NCBI GenBank assembly: GCA_963777045.1 | Contig: CAVZPD010000022.1 | Span: 283,858-347,857 of the forward strand | Direction: 5' to 3' | Length of the DNA: 64,000 nucleotides | Origin: JAPSGM01 sp963777045 | Lineage (GTDB): Bacteria > Chloroflexota > Limnocylindria > QHBO01 | Shown: positions 1 to 7,870 of the stretch, one piece after another | How positions within the stretch are numbered: position 1 is the first letter of the stretch | How the letters are laid out: each line of letters begins with the position of its first letter | Made by a program: the position numbers and the translations under genes | The notes under the pieces: model-generated | What the model saw: only the letters and a program-made list of their open reading frames with translations | Told to the model about the DNA's origin: nothing | Database searches by the model: none

Positions 1-13
1 TGCGCGGAGCTCG

Positions 14-329
14 TCAGACGCGCATGATGCCGCGCAGATCGGCGAGGAAGACGGTTGCGCCGCTGTTCCTCACGAAGGTCGGCTGGTCGCGCACCCGATA
101 CCTCCGCCGGCACCTCGACCTCGCGGGCCGAGCATTCCCGACCGATGATCTCAAGCACCGCCTGCTCGGCCGCCTCGTCTTCGACGGCGATCAGCAGGGT
201 GGTGTTCTCGGCGTGGAAGTAGCCGCCGAACGACGGGATCTCCGTGAGCCGATGTCCCTCGTTGCGCAGGACCTCGACCACGTGCTCGGCATCGAGGTTG
301 TTCACGATCGCGATGATCAGTCTGGCCAT
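14..329 (-). CDS. Cyclic-di-AMP receptor-like PII-type protein (one frameshift)
   Basis: The protein reads MARLIIAIVNNLDAEHVVEV at its start and continues with a GGYFHAENTTLLIAV core, which matches the small trimeric PII-like cyclic-di-AMP receptor family (DarA/PstA, DUF970). These cytosolic proteins bind c-di-AMP and act through partner proteins. The frame breaks near position 92-94. Reading on after one extra base restores the typical C-terminus SGATVFLADLRGIMRV and a TGA stop, giving the usual length of about 105 residues. The start ATG has an AGGAG ribosome site seven bases upstream. A GACAGCTGTC palindrome lies 42 bases upstream of the start. The fold call is solid. Ligand binding is inferred from the family only, and no diadenylate cyclase gene is visible here. 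Confidence 0.7.
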
Positions 330-370
330 CTGGCTGCTCCTGTCGTCTCGGGCGGGCGCGGTCGCGGACC

Positions 371-380
371 GACAGCTGTC
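371..380. promoter_or_regulatory. Palindrome GACAGCTGTC, copy 1
   Basis: Perfect 10-base palindrome 41 bases upstream of the c-di-AMP receptor-like start codon. It is the first of four identical copies in the window (see 14519, 19509, 42175). A regulator operator is likely but the protein is unknown. Confidence 0.45.
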
Positions 381-453
381 TCGTCCACGGCAAGGCTAGC
401 GGTTTGGCCCGGCTCCCGGGACGGCGGTGCCGAGCGATGCCTCGAGTCGGCGG

Positions 454-558
454 TCAGTCCGGTCGGCGTTGGGTAAGGCGCATGCCGAAGAGCACGGCCA
501 CCACCGAACCGCCCATGGCGGCGATCCATGCCAGGTCCTGGAGCACGAGGAGGCTCAT
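454..558 (-). CDS. Possible 34-residue single-span membrane peptide
   Basis: A short open frame MSLLVLQDLAWIAAMGGSVV continues to a basic tail (RLTQRRPD) and TGA. It would form one hydrophobic helix of about 20 residues followed by positive charges, a common shape for small bacterial membrane peptides. No clear ribosome site or promoter box was seen, and there is no homologue I recognise. It occupies the otherwise empty gap between the c-di-AMP receptor-like gene and the ABC importer. Treat as speculative. Confidence 0.25.
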   Translation of the reverse strand: MSLLVLQDLAWIAAMGGSVVAVLFGMRLTQRRPD

Positions 559-714
559 GCCGGAAGGGTCCCGGGCAGGCGACAGGAGCCATAGGGCCAG
601 ATGGCCTTCGTTCCATGGCCATGGTCCCCCCGTGAGTCGGCCCGAGCGTCACTGGGCGCGGTTTCGCGCGCGCGACGGCGTTCCTGCGTGGGCGGGAGAT
701 GGCGAGATGAACCG

Positions 715-1719
715 ATGTCTCGCACCGCGTTCGTCCTGCTCGCCCTGCTCCTCTCCGCTTGCGCGGCAACCGGGCCGGACCGGCGTTCGGCGGGCAGCAG
801 CGCGGCGGGAGACCAGCCGCCCGCGGGCGTCGATCCGCCTCTACACCTCGGTGACGCAGGACACGGTCGACGCCGTGCTCGTCGCCTTCTCCGATGCCTT
901 TCCCGACGTGACGCGTGGAGACCTTCCGCGCCCCGACCGGCGAGCTGGACGCCCGCATCGCGAGCGAGCGCCGTAGCGGCGAGGTCCTGGGCGACGTGCT
1001 GTGGGGAACCGATCCGCTCTCGATGGAGGCCTACGCGTCGGATGATCTCTTCCTGCGCTGGACGCCCGAGGAGGCGGCCGCGGTGCCAGCGGCGTACCGC
1101 ACCGACACCTTCTGGGGGACGCGCATCCTGAACATGGTGATCGTGGCCGGGGCCGATGTGCTGCCGCGGCCCACCGACTGGTCTGATCTGACCGACCCGG
1201 CCTACGCGAGCAGCGTCGTGATCCCGGATCCCGGGTTCGCCGGGTCAGCCTTTGGAGCGCTCGGCTACTTCGCCACCGCTCCCGACTATGGAATGGACTA
1301 CTACCGCGAGCTCAAGTCGAATGGCGCTGTCCAGGTACAGGCCATCCCCGAGGTCCTGACCGATGTCGCCGAAGGTGCGTACGCGGCTGGCATGACGCTG
1401 GACAAGGTCGCTCGCGATGCGATCGCGCAGGGATCGCCGGTGAAGCCTGGTGTGGCCCGAATCGGGCGCCGTCGCCATCTACAGCCCGATTGCCGTGTTC
1501 ACGGGCAGTGCCAACTCGGATGCGGCGAGGGCTTTCGCGAACTTCGTCCTGGGGACGGCGGCCCAGGAAGCCATCGCGTCGACCGGATGGCAGCCCATCC
1601 GACGCGACATTACCGGCGGTCCTCCGGTGCAGGGAGCCCAGGTCTCCCCCGACTGGTCGACCGTCTTCCAGCAGCAGGAGCAGCTGCTGGAGCAGTACCG
1701 AACCATCTTCGGAGGCTGA
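715..1719 (+). CDS. Iron(III)-type ABC transporter substrate-binding lipoprotein (three frameshifts)
   Basis: This is the extracytoplasmic solute receptor of the importer encoded by the next two genes. It begins with a lipoprotein signal, MSRTAFVLLALLLSAC, so it is probably lipid-anchored. The body then moves through three further reading frames: IRLYTSVTQDTVDAVLVAF, then ETFRAPTGELDARIASERRS to about residue 240, then SGAVAIYSPIAVFTGSAN to the end. Switches lie near 800-828, 914 and 1446, and each is repaired by removing one base. The assembled protein (about 330 residues) has the FbpA/FutA-type family-1 or 6 binding-protein layout. It is followed after 6 bases by the permease. A ferric-ion substrate is the commonest for this set, but phosphonate or other anions are possible. 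The frame switches look like consensus errors because conserved blocks are intact on both sides. Confidence 0.75.
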
Positions 1720-1725
1720 TGCATC

Positions 1726-3345
1726 GTGCCGGAGCCCCGAACCGCGCGGCGAACTGGCGGCTGGCTGGTCCTGTCGGTCGCGCTGGCGCTGCTGGTCGCC
1801 TGGCCCCTCCTGCGGCTGGGACTGGAGGGGCTCTCGGCAGGCCCGTCGGAGCTGGTGGCCGCGGTCGGCGCGGTCGGTCTGGGCGCCGTGGTGAACAGCG
1901 CGTGGACCTCCGTGCTCGCCACCGTCCTTACTGTTGCGGCCGCCCTGGCCCTGGCGCTGACCACCGAGCGCGGAGCCGGCGCGGGTCGTGGTTGGCTGCG
2001 GGGCGCGATCCTGCTTCCGTTGCTGGTGCCCGACTTCGTGACGGCCATCAGCTGGGGGAGGGCCTACGGTCCAGCCGGGCTGACGTCGCGACTGCTCGGT
2101 TGGGACCTGCCCGGTCTCTACGGCCCATTCGGAATCGTGCTGGTCCTGGCGGTGGGGGCGGTTCCGCTGGCCTACCTCGTCATCGTGGCCGGGATGCGCG
2201 TCCGCGCCGAGGCCGATCTCGAGCGAGCCGCGCGGGTGAGCGGCGCCGGTCGAATGGCCGCCTTCAGGACCGTCACCCTGCCGCTGCTGGGTCCGGTGCT
2301 GGTGGCGGCCGCCGGCCTGGTCTTCGTCACCAGCATGAACGCGTTCGGCACGCCGGCCGTGCTCGGCCGTCCCGCCAGCTTCGGGACCATGACCACGCGC
2401 ATCTACCAGGACCTGGCCTTCGCCTCGAGCGATACGGCATTCCTGCGTGTGATCGGTCTGGCGCTGCTCCTGGTGTTCATCGCGCTCGCGGTCGTCGCCG
2501 CGGTCGACCGTATCTCGCCAGCCAACGAGCGCAGTGGCGTCAGCCCCGGCGCGCCGCGGGCGTCGACCCGGGTCAGCCCCGTGCCTGTGATGGCGGCGTG
2601 GGCATTCATCCTCTTGGCGGTGGTGGTGCCGCTCGTGGCGCTGCTGCTGACGGCGCTCACCCGCGCCGTCGGCCTGCCGCCACTGCCGGAGAACCTGACG
2701 CTGGCGAACTTCGGGCGCGCGCTCGATGCCCAGGCGCTCGGCAGCCTGCGCAACAGCGTGCTGCTGGCCACCGCGGCAGCCACCGTCGCCGTCCTGCTTG
2801 CCGTCCTCGGGACCATGCTGTTGAGCGAGGGACGACGCCGGTGGATTGGCACCGCCGTGACGCTCACCTTCGCACTGCCCGGATCGGTCCTGGCGGTCGC
2901 GATCCTGCTGGCCTACGGCGCGCGCCTGCGGGACACCCTCGTCATCATCCTCGTCGCCTACCTTGCCAAGCTGTGGGCGCTCGGCCAGCGGCCGCTCTCC
3001 GCGGCGGCGGACCGCGTCCCGGGCGATCTGCTGCGCGCGGCTCGAGCGAGCGGTGCCGGTGGCGTCACGACCGCCTGGACCATCGCCGTACCGCTGCTCG
3101 CCCCCGTGCTGGCTGCCGCTTGGCTGCTGGTGTGGGTCTTTGCCCTCCATGAAGTGACGATCTCCGCCCTTCTCTACGGGCCAGGCACCGCAACGCTTGC
3201 AGTCGTCATCCTCAACCTGCAGCAGCTCGGCGACCCGGTGGTCACCAGCGCGCTCGCCGTCATCCTCACCGGGCTGGTGACAGCGGCCGCAGGCGCACTG
3301 CTCGTACTGCGACCCGGCGGGTGGTCATGGATGCGGCTGGCATGA
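1726..3345 (+). CDS. fbpB: Iron(III)-type ABC transporter permease with two fused permease domains
   Basis: A 539-residue integral membrane protein carries two complete binding-protein-dependent permease domains in tandem. This duplicated form is characteristic of FbpB/SfuB iron(III) importers and related families. Each half has an EAA-type coupling loop: one around ADLERAARVSGAGRMAAF (near residue 165-183) and one around DLLRAARASGAGGVTTAW (near residue 432-450). These dock on the ATPase. About twelve hydrophobic segments are visible. Translation starts at GTG six bases after the binding-protein stop, and the gene ends in an ATGA overlap with the ATPase gene, so the three are co-transcribed. 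Substrate identity is inferred from the whole operon, not from this protein alone. Confidence 0.85.
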   Translation: MPEPRTARRTGGWLVLSVALALLVAWPLLRLGLEGLSAGPSELVAAVGAVGLGAVVNSAWTSVLATVLTVAAALALALTTERGAGAGRGWLRGAILLPLLVPDFVTAISWGRAYGPAGLTSRLLGWDLPGLYGPFGIVLVLAVGAVPLAYLVIVAGMRVRAEADLERAARVSGAGRMAAFRTVTLPLLGPVLVAAAGLVFVTSMNAFGTPAVLGRPASFGTMTTRIYQDLAFASSDTAFLRVIGLALLLVFIALAVVAAVDRISPANERSGVSPGAPRASTRVSPVPVMAAWAFILLAVVVPLVALLLTALTRAVGLPPLPENLTLANFGRALDAQALGSLRNSVLLATAAATVAVLLAVLGTMLLSEGRRRWIGTAVTLTFALPGSVLAVAILLAYGARLRDTLVIILVAYLAKLWALGQRPLSAAADRVPGDLLRAARASGAGGVTTAWTIAVPLLAPVLAAAWLLVWVFALHEVTISALLYGPGTATLAVVILNLQQLGDPVVTSALAVILTGLVTAAAGALLVLRPGGWSWMRLA

Positions 3346-4406
3346 CGGTCCCGGCGCTCGCCACCGAGGCGCTGCGCGTCGCGTACGGCAGCCAGGTGGT
3401 CCTCGACGGCATCCAGCTGGAAGTGCGCGCCGGCGAGACGGTGTCGCTGTTGGGCCCCTCTGGCTCCGGCAAGACGACGCTCCTCTACGCGATCGCCGGC
3501 TTCGTCGAGCCAGAGGCCGGCGTCATCCGGCTCAACGGCCGTTCCGTCGCCGGCGGAGATCGGTCGGTGCCGCCAGAGGATCGGGACGTCGCGGTCGTCT
3601 TCCAGAACTACGCCCTCTGGCCCCACCTGACGGCGCTGCAGACCGTCGCCTACCCCATGCGGAGGCGGCGGATGGCCTCTGCCGAGGCCGATGCGCGCGC
3701 CGCAGAGCTGCTGGAGCTGATGGGGGTCGGGCAGCTGGCCGATCGTCGTCCGAGCGTGCTCTCGGGCGGCGAACAGCAGCGGGTGGGGGTCGCGCGCGCG
3801 CTCGCCCGCCAGGCGAGCCTTGTGCTGCTGGACGAGCCGACCGCGCACCTCGATACGCCGCTCCGTGTCCGCCTCCTGGCGGAGCTGAGCGAGCAGCGCC
3901 GGAGGTCCGGCGCCGCGGCCCTCTACGCCACGCACGACGTCGGCGAGGCGCTCGCCGTCGCCGATCGCGTCGGGGTGCTTCGCGACGGCCACCTGGTCCA
4001 GCTGGCGCCACCGCGGGAGATCTACGAGGAGCCGGTCGATGCCTGGGTGGCCGGCCTGACCGGCCCCGCCTCGGTGCTGGCGGCCACGCTCCTATCGCGC
4101 GACGGCGGTGAGGTTCAGGTCCGGGTTGGGGAGGCACGCATCAGCGTTTCGATGGCGACGTCACGGGGCGCCGCCGAGGGTACGGAGATTGACCTGCTCG
4201 TGCGGCCCGACTGGGCTTCCCTCGGAGGAGAGCTCACGGGGGTGGTCACCGCCGCGTTCTACCGCGGCCCGCACACCGACTACCGGCTCGCCACGGCCGC
4301 CGGTGAGTTGGAGCTTCGCGAGCCGGGGCCGCCTCGCCTGTCGCCGGGTGACGAGACGGGCTGGAGCCTTCGGCGGGGATGGGCACTGTCGACCGCCACG
4401 CCCTGA
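3342..4406 (+). CDS. fbpC: Iron(III)-type ABC transporter ATP-binding protein
   Basis: A 354-residue ATPase powers the importer above. It has Walker A (GPSGSGKTT), Q-loop (VVFQNYALWP), the signature LSGGEQQRVG, Walker B with LVLLDEPTAHLD, and the switch histidine in YATHD. A C-terminal TOBE-like regulatory domain follows from about residue 240 (IDLLVRPDWASL and later strands), as in FbpC, PotA and CysA. The ATG chosen overlaps the permease stop as ATGA. A GTG 21 bases earlier is in frame but less likely. It is the last gene of the importer operon. Confidence 0.88.
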   Translation: MTVPALATEALRVAYGSQVVLDGIQLEVRAGETVSLLGPSGSGKTTLLYAIAGFVEPEAGVIRLNGRSVAGGDRSVPPEDRDVAVVFQNYALWPHLTALQTVAYPMRRRRMASAEADARAAELLELMGVGQLADRRPSVLSGGEQQRVGVARALARQASLVLLDEPTAHLDTPLRVRLLAELSEQRRRSGAAALYATHDVGEALAVADRVGVLRDGHLVQLAPPREIYEEPVDAWVAGLTGPASVLAATLLSRDGGEVQVRVGEARISVSMATSRGAAEGTEIDLLVRPDWASLGGELTGVVTAAFYRGPHTDYRLATAAGELELREPGPPRLSPGDETGWSLRRGWALSTATP

Positions 4407-4427
4407 TTCGGTGACGGATGGCGGCTG

Positions 4428-4748
4428 CTATCCGACGAGGAGGAGCGAGACGACGTTGGCGACGCAGCCAAGGAGCCCCATGCTGGTGGCGGCGGCACCG
4501 AGCCACACGAAGAGGCGCGGGAAGCGGGTGACGGTTGCCGCGGCGACGATGACCACCAGGATCAGCGCCGTCGCCTTGAGCGCCAGCACGCCGGCCAGGC
4601 CGGCCGCGTGGTAGGCCATGACCGCGACGCCGTTCGACTCCAGGCCGATGCCGTGGATCGACTCTCCTACGGTGAACGTGGCCGCGTCGGCGAGCTGTGC
4701 GAACACCAGGATCAGGAGGATGACGCGCGGTCCCATGCCTCGTGACAT
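4428..4748 (-). CDS. Small polytopic membrane protein of unknown function
   Basis: A 106-residue protein is dominated by hydrophobic segments: about residues 6-25, 38-68 and 78-105. The first helix carries the acidic motif FAQLADAATFTV, loosely like DUF5658-type membrane proteins, though I cannot confirm the family. The start used is MSRGMGPRV; an internal ATG four codons later (MGPRVILL) is equally possible. The gene converges on the ABC importer, with its 3' end 22 bases away, and is not part of that operon. No functional partner is obvious. Confidence 0.55.
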   Translation of the reverse strand: MSRGMGPRVILLILVFAQLADAATFTVGESIHGIGLESNGVAVMAYHAAGLAGVLALKATALILVVIVAAATVTRFPRLFVWLGAAATSMGLLGCVANVVSLLLVG

Positions 4749-4864
4749 TGCAGGACCGAGGCCAGACCTTCCTGCGCGCCCACGCAGGCTTGAAAAGGGC
4801 ACGCCGACTGCAGGTACTCCGTCGCCGCATCCGAGCGGCGCAGGGGGAGACAGGGGGACTGGGA

Positions 4865-5050
4865 ATGGTCGAGGCAACGGGCAGAACGCGCATCATCAAC
4901 CCCGAGCGGGAGGCGGAAGAGACTGACCGCCGCTGGTTTACCCCGGAGGAGGAGGCCGGTGTCTTCGAGATCGACCCGTGGACCAGCGTACTGGACGACT
5001 GGGCCGAGGAGATCGAGCATCCGTTCCCGTACCCGAACGGTTTGCCCTAG
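4865..5050 (+). CDS. Small acidic soluble protein, hypothetical
   Basis: A 61-residue protein, MVEATGRTRIINPEREAEET to a YPNGLP end, is rich in Glu, Asp and Trp (WFTPEEEAGVFEIDPWTSVL). It has no membrane span or signal. A purine-rich stretch (GGGGGACTGGGA) precedes the ATG and could serve as a ribosome site. Its stop codon TAG shares the bases CTAG with the ribokinase stop on the other strand, so the two genes are exactly tail to tail. I do not recognise the family. Confidence 0.5.
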   Translation: MVEATGRTRIINPEREAEETDRRWFTPEEEAGVFEIDPWTSVLDDWAEEIEHPFPYPNGLP

Positions 5051-5961
5051 CCGGCGTCCTGCAGGAACGCCTCGACGTCGGGCCGCAGCGGCATGCCTTC
5101 CCGTGCGCCGGCGGCTCGGACGGATAGCGCCGCCGCCGCGTTCGCTGCGCGTGCCGCATCAGCGAGGCTCGCCCCATCGCACAGCCAGGCGGCCAGCACC
5201 CCGCTGAAGGTGTCGCCGGCGCCAGTCGTGTCCCGCACGCGTTCCACGCGCCGGCCGGGCATCGAGGTCTCGCCAGCCTCGTCGATCAGCATGCAGCCCT
5301 GCTCGCCCACGGTGACCACTACGGCACGCGCCCCATCCGAGATCAGCTGCCGAGCGGCTTCCGCCATGCCGTCCATCCCGGCCAGCGCGACCAGCTCGGC
5401 GCGGTTCGGCGTGAGGATGGGGCGGGCGCGAAGGATCGGCGGCGGCAGCGGAACGGCAGGCGCGGGGTTCACGACCACCGTCGCGCCCGCCGCGGCAGCG
5501 ATCTCGACCCCCCGGATCACCGCCTCCATCGGCACCTCCAGCGACGCCAGCAGGACGTCGGCTGCCACCGGTGACAGGTTGGCGAGGGCCACCTGGACGT
5601 CGCTGGCCGATAAGCGGCCATTGGTGCCGGGTGCGACCACGATCTGGTTCTGGCCGGCGGGATCGACCGCGATGATGGCCACGCCGGACGGTCCCGGCTT
5701 GGTGAGGACGCCGCCGAGCTCGATGCCCTCCGCGTGAAGTGCCTCGAGGCCGATCCGCCCCTCCGCGTCGTCGCCGACCGCGCCGATCATGTGGACCCGC
5801 GGCCCGGCGCGCGCGGCCGCCACGGCCTGGTTGGCTCCCTTGCCTCCCGGGTGTCGCTCGAGCGCCCCGCCCAGCACCGTCTCGCCCGCCCGGGGCAGAC
5901 GCGCGGCAGAAACGACGATGTCGAGGTTGATCGAGCCCAGCACCAGGACGCGGCTGCTCAT
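5047..5961 (-). CDS. rbsK: Ribokinase (PfkB family sugar kinase)
   Basis: A 304-residue cytosolic kinase is predicted to phosphorylate D-ribose to ribose-5-phosphate with ATP. The N-terminal PfkB signature is present (GSINLDIVVSAARLPRAGET, then HPGGKGANQAVAAA, near residues 9-53), and the C-terminal signature RDTTGAGDTFSGVLAAW carries the catalytic Asp near residue 257. Length and order fit RbsK well; other sugar or nucleoside kinases of the family cannot be excluded. Its ATG overlaps the stop of the upstream aminotransferase gene (ATGA), so both share the leaderless promoter at 7177-7182. No ribose transporter is present. Confidence 0.85.
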   Translation of the reverse strand: MSSRVLVLGSINLDIVVSAARLPRAGETVLGGALERHPGGKGANQAVAAARAGPRVHMIGAVGDDAEGRIGLEALHAEGIELGGVLTKPGPSGVAIIAVDPAGQNQIVVAPGTNGRLSASDVQVALANLSPVAADVLLASLEVPMEAVIRGVEIAAAAGATVVVNPAPAVPLPPPILRARPILTPNRAELVALAGMDGMAEAARQLISDGARAVVVTVGEQGCMLIDEAGETSMPGRRVERVRDTTGAGDTFSGVLAAWLCDGASLADAARAANAAAALSVRAAGAREGMPLRPDVEAFLQDAG

Positions 5962-7169
5962 GCCACGGTCTCCAGTACGTGGGACAGGCGGTCCGCGAGC
6001 GCCTCTACCTCGGAGTAGTCGTTGTAGGCGGCGATGCTGACCCGCAGCAGCCGCCGCCAGCGCTCGCCAGCTGGCCGCTGCGGCCAGGGGGTGACCATGA
6101 CCTGGATCCCGGCGGCGAGCAAGGCTCCGTGGACGCGGTCAGCGTAGAGGTCGACCCCCTGGACCACGGCAGGGCTCGACTCCCATGGCAGGGGAACCGA
6201 GGCCATGGAGCCCACCATCGCGTCAGGCGCGGGCGCAGGCTCGCCGAGGACCGCGCACAGGAGATCTCGCGCGCGGAGCGCGAGCCCGCGGTTCCGCTCC
6301 TGCAACCCCGTCCAGCCGCCTTCCATGAGCGAGGACCCGAATTCCAGCGCGGCCGGCACCGAGAGCCAGGCCGTTGGATCCGAGGTGCCCTGCCAATCGA
6401 ACTCCAGACGGAAGCGCGAGCGGTCGTCCCGCGACGAGTTCGCGCCATGGGAGATCACCAGCGGACGGACCGGCGCCTGCCGGTCGCGGCGAACCCACAG
6501 GAACGCCGTTCCCTTCGGGGCGCAGACCCACTTGTGCAGGTTGCCGGTGTAGTACGCCGCTCCCAGCGTCGCCAGGTCCAGGTCCAGCATCCCGGGCGCG
6601 TGGGCTCCGTCGACGAGGACGTCCACGCCGGCCAGCCCAAGGTGGCGCACCAGTCGCTCGATCGGCAGCACCAACGCGGTGGCGGACGTGACATGATCGA
6701 GCACCGCCAGCCGGGTTCGCGGCGTAACTGCGGCCAGTACCGGCTCCAGGAGCTCTTCGGCGGATCCGATAGGGAAGGGCACCGGAACCGTGACCACCCG
6801 AGCGTTCGCGCGATCTGCAACGAACTGCATGGCATTTCGGACGGCGTTGTACTCGTGGTCGATCGTGAGCAGCTCGTCGCCGGGGGCAAGCTGGAGGGAC
6901 CGCAGCACGGTATTGACCCCGGTCGTCGCGTTGGGCAGGAACGCCAGGTCGTCGGCTCCGGCCTTCAGGAAACGTCCCAGCGTTTCCCGCGCCTGGTCCA
7001 TGGCGGGCTCCAGCTCCTCTGCCATGAAGCGCATCGGCTCAGTCTCCAGCCGCGTGCGCCAGGCCAGCTGCGTCTCCAGCACCGGTCGCGGCGTCGCGCC
7101 GAACGAACCGTGGTTGAGGAACTTGACACCCCGGTCCAGCTCCCAGTGCCGCGCGTGCTCCGACCGCAT
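5958..7169 (-). CDS. Class V aminotransferase, isopenicillin-N-epimerase-like
   Basis: A 403-residue PLP enzyme of fold type I. The N-terminus FLNHGSFGATPRPV and the segment LPNATTGVNTVLRSL are typical of the CefD-like branch of class V aminotransferases. The Asp binding the PLP ring is in VLVDGAHAPGMLDLDL, and the Schiff-base lysine is in YYTGNLHKWVCAPKG. Members act as cysteine desulfurase-like lyases, epimerases or ergothioneine-type C-S lyases, so the substrate is open. The gene is leaderless: TACGAT sits seven bases before the ATG on this strand. It is translationally coupled to ribokinase downstream and divergent from a HAD phosphatase 18 bases away. Confidence 0.8.
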   Translation of the reverse strand: MRSEHARHWELDRGVKFLNHGSFGATPRPVLETQLAWRTRLETEPMRFMAEELEPAMDQARETLGRFLKAGADDLAFLPNATTGVNTVLRSLQLAPGDELLTIDHEYNAVRNAMQFVADRANARVVTVPVPFPIGSAEELLEPVLAAVTPRTRLAVLDHVTSATALVLPIERLVRHLGLAGVDVLVDGAHAPGMLDLDLATLGAAYYTGNLHKWVCAPKGTAFLWVRRDRQAPVRPLVISHGANSSRDDRSRFRLEFDWQGTSDPTAWLSVPAALEFGSSLMEGGWTGLQERNRGLALRARDLLCAVLGEPAPAPDAMVGSMASVPLPWESSPAVVQGVDLYADRVHGALLAAGIQVMVTPWPQRPAGERWRRLLRVSIAAYNDYSEVEALADRLSHVLETVA

Positions 7170-7175
7170 CCGGGC

Positions 7176-7181
7176 TATCGT
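7176..7181 (+). promoter_or_regulatory. Leaderless -10 box TATCGT for the HAD phosphatase
   Basis: TATCGT ends six bases before the ATG at 7188. Transcription would begin at or next to the start codon, with no room for a ribosome site. Confidence 0.6.
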
Positions 7182-7182
7182 A
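7177..7182 (-). promoter_or_regulatory. Leaderless -10 box TACGAT for the class V aminotransferase
   Basis: TACGAT on the minus strand ends seven bases before the ATG at 7169. It overlaps the plus-strand -10 box of the divergent HAD gene by five bases. Confidence 0.6.
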
Positions 7183-7187
7183 GACCG

Positions 7188-7862
7188 ATGCCCACCATCC
7201 GCCCCGACATGCCGCCCCCGTCGGCCGTCGTCCTCGACCTGGACGGCACGCTGGTCGACACCGTCGAGACGCGCATCCGCGCCTGGCTGGCGGTCTTCGC
7301 CGAGTTCGACATCCCTGCGCGGCGCGATCAGGTCGGCGTCCTGATCGGCGCCGATGGGCGCCGGTTGGCTCGCGACGTGGCAGCCGACGCCGGCCTGGAG
7401 CTGCCGCCGGGGCGCGACGAGGAGATCGACCGCCGCTCGGGCGAGATCTACGGCCGGCTCAACCGCCAGCCACGTCCGCTGCCCGGGGCCGCCGAGCTGC
7501 TCGGCCGCCTGGATGAGCGCGCGATCCCTTGGGCCATCGCCACCTCCTCCCGAAAGGAGCAGGTGGGCAGCTCGGTTGACGCGTTGCGGCTGGCCCGGCC
7601 GCCGCGGGTGGTGGATGGCTCGCACGTCGAACAGGCGAAGCCGGCTCCCGACCTCCTGCTGCGTGCCGCCGAGGAGCTGGAGGTGGCGCCGGATGGCTGC
7701 TGGTACATCGGCGATTCGACCTGGGACATGCAGGCGACGGTCGCGGCCGGCATGATCGGAGTTGCGGTGACGTCCGGATCGGCCGTGAGCTCCGCCGACC
7801 TCGAGAACGCCGGCGCCACGCTGGTGGTGGCCGTCCTGTCCGACCTGCTGCCGCTGGTCTAG
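7188..7862 (+). CDS. HAD-superfamily phosphatase (phosphoglycolate-phosphatase/beta-phosphoglucomutase type)
   Basis: A 224-residue cytosolic hydrolase. Motif I is VVLDLDGTLVDTVETR with the nucleophile Asp and the acid/base Asp two residues later. Motif II is the Ser in WAIATSSRKEQ. Motif III/IV is the lysine in VEQAKPAPDLLL and the Asp in WYIGDSTWDMQAT. The helical cap lies between motif I and II (subfamily I), as in Gph and PGMB enzymes. The substrate is a small phosphate ester that cannot be fixed from sequence. LigD follows after 8 bases and may be co-transcribed. Confidence 0.82.
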   Translation: MPTIRPDMPPPSAVVLDLDGTLVDTVETRIRAWLAVFAEFDIPARRDQVGVLIGADGRRLARDVAADAGLELPPGRDEEIDRRSGEIYGRLNRQPRPLPGAAELLGRLDERAIPWAIATSSRKEQVGSSVDALRLARPPRVVDGSHVEQAKPAPDLLLRAAEELEVAPDGCWYIGDSTWDMQATVAAGMIGVAVTSGSAVSSADLENAGATLVVAVLSDLLPLV

Positions 7863-7870
7863 GCGCCCGC

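Noticed and set aside
1312..3150. 612-codon open frame on the minus strand through the permease gene
   Set aside because: Composition is Gly/Arg/Gln/His-rich without domains; the plus strand encodes a clear permease. It is a high-GC shadow frame.
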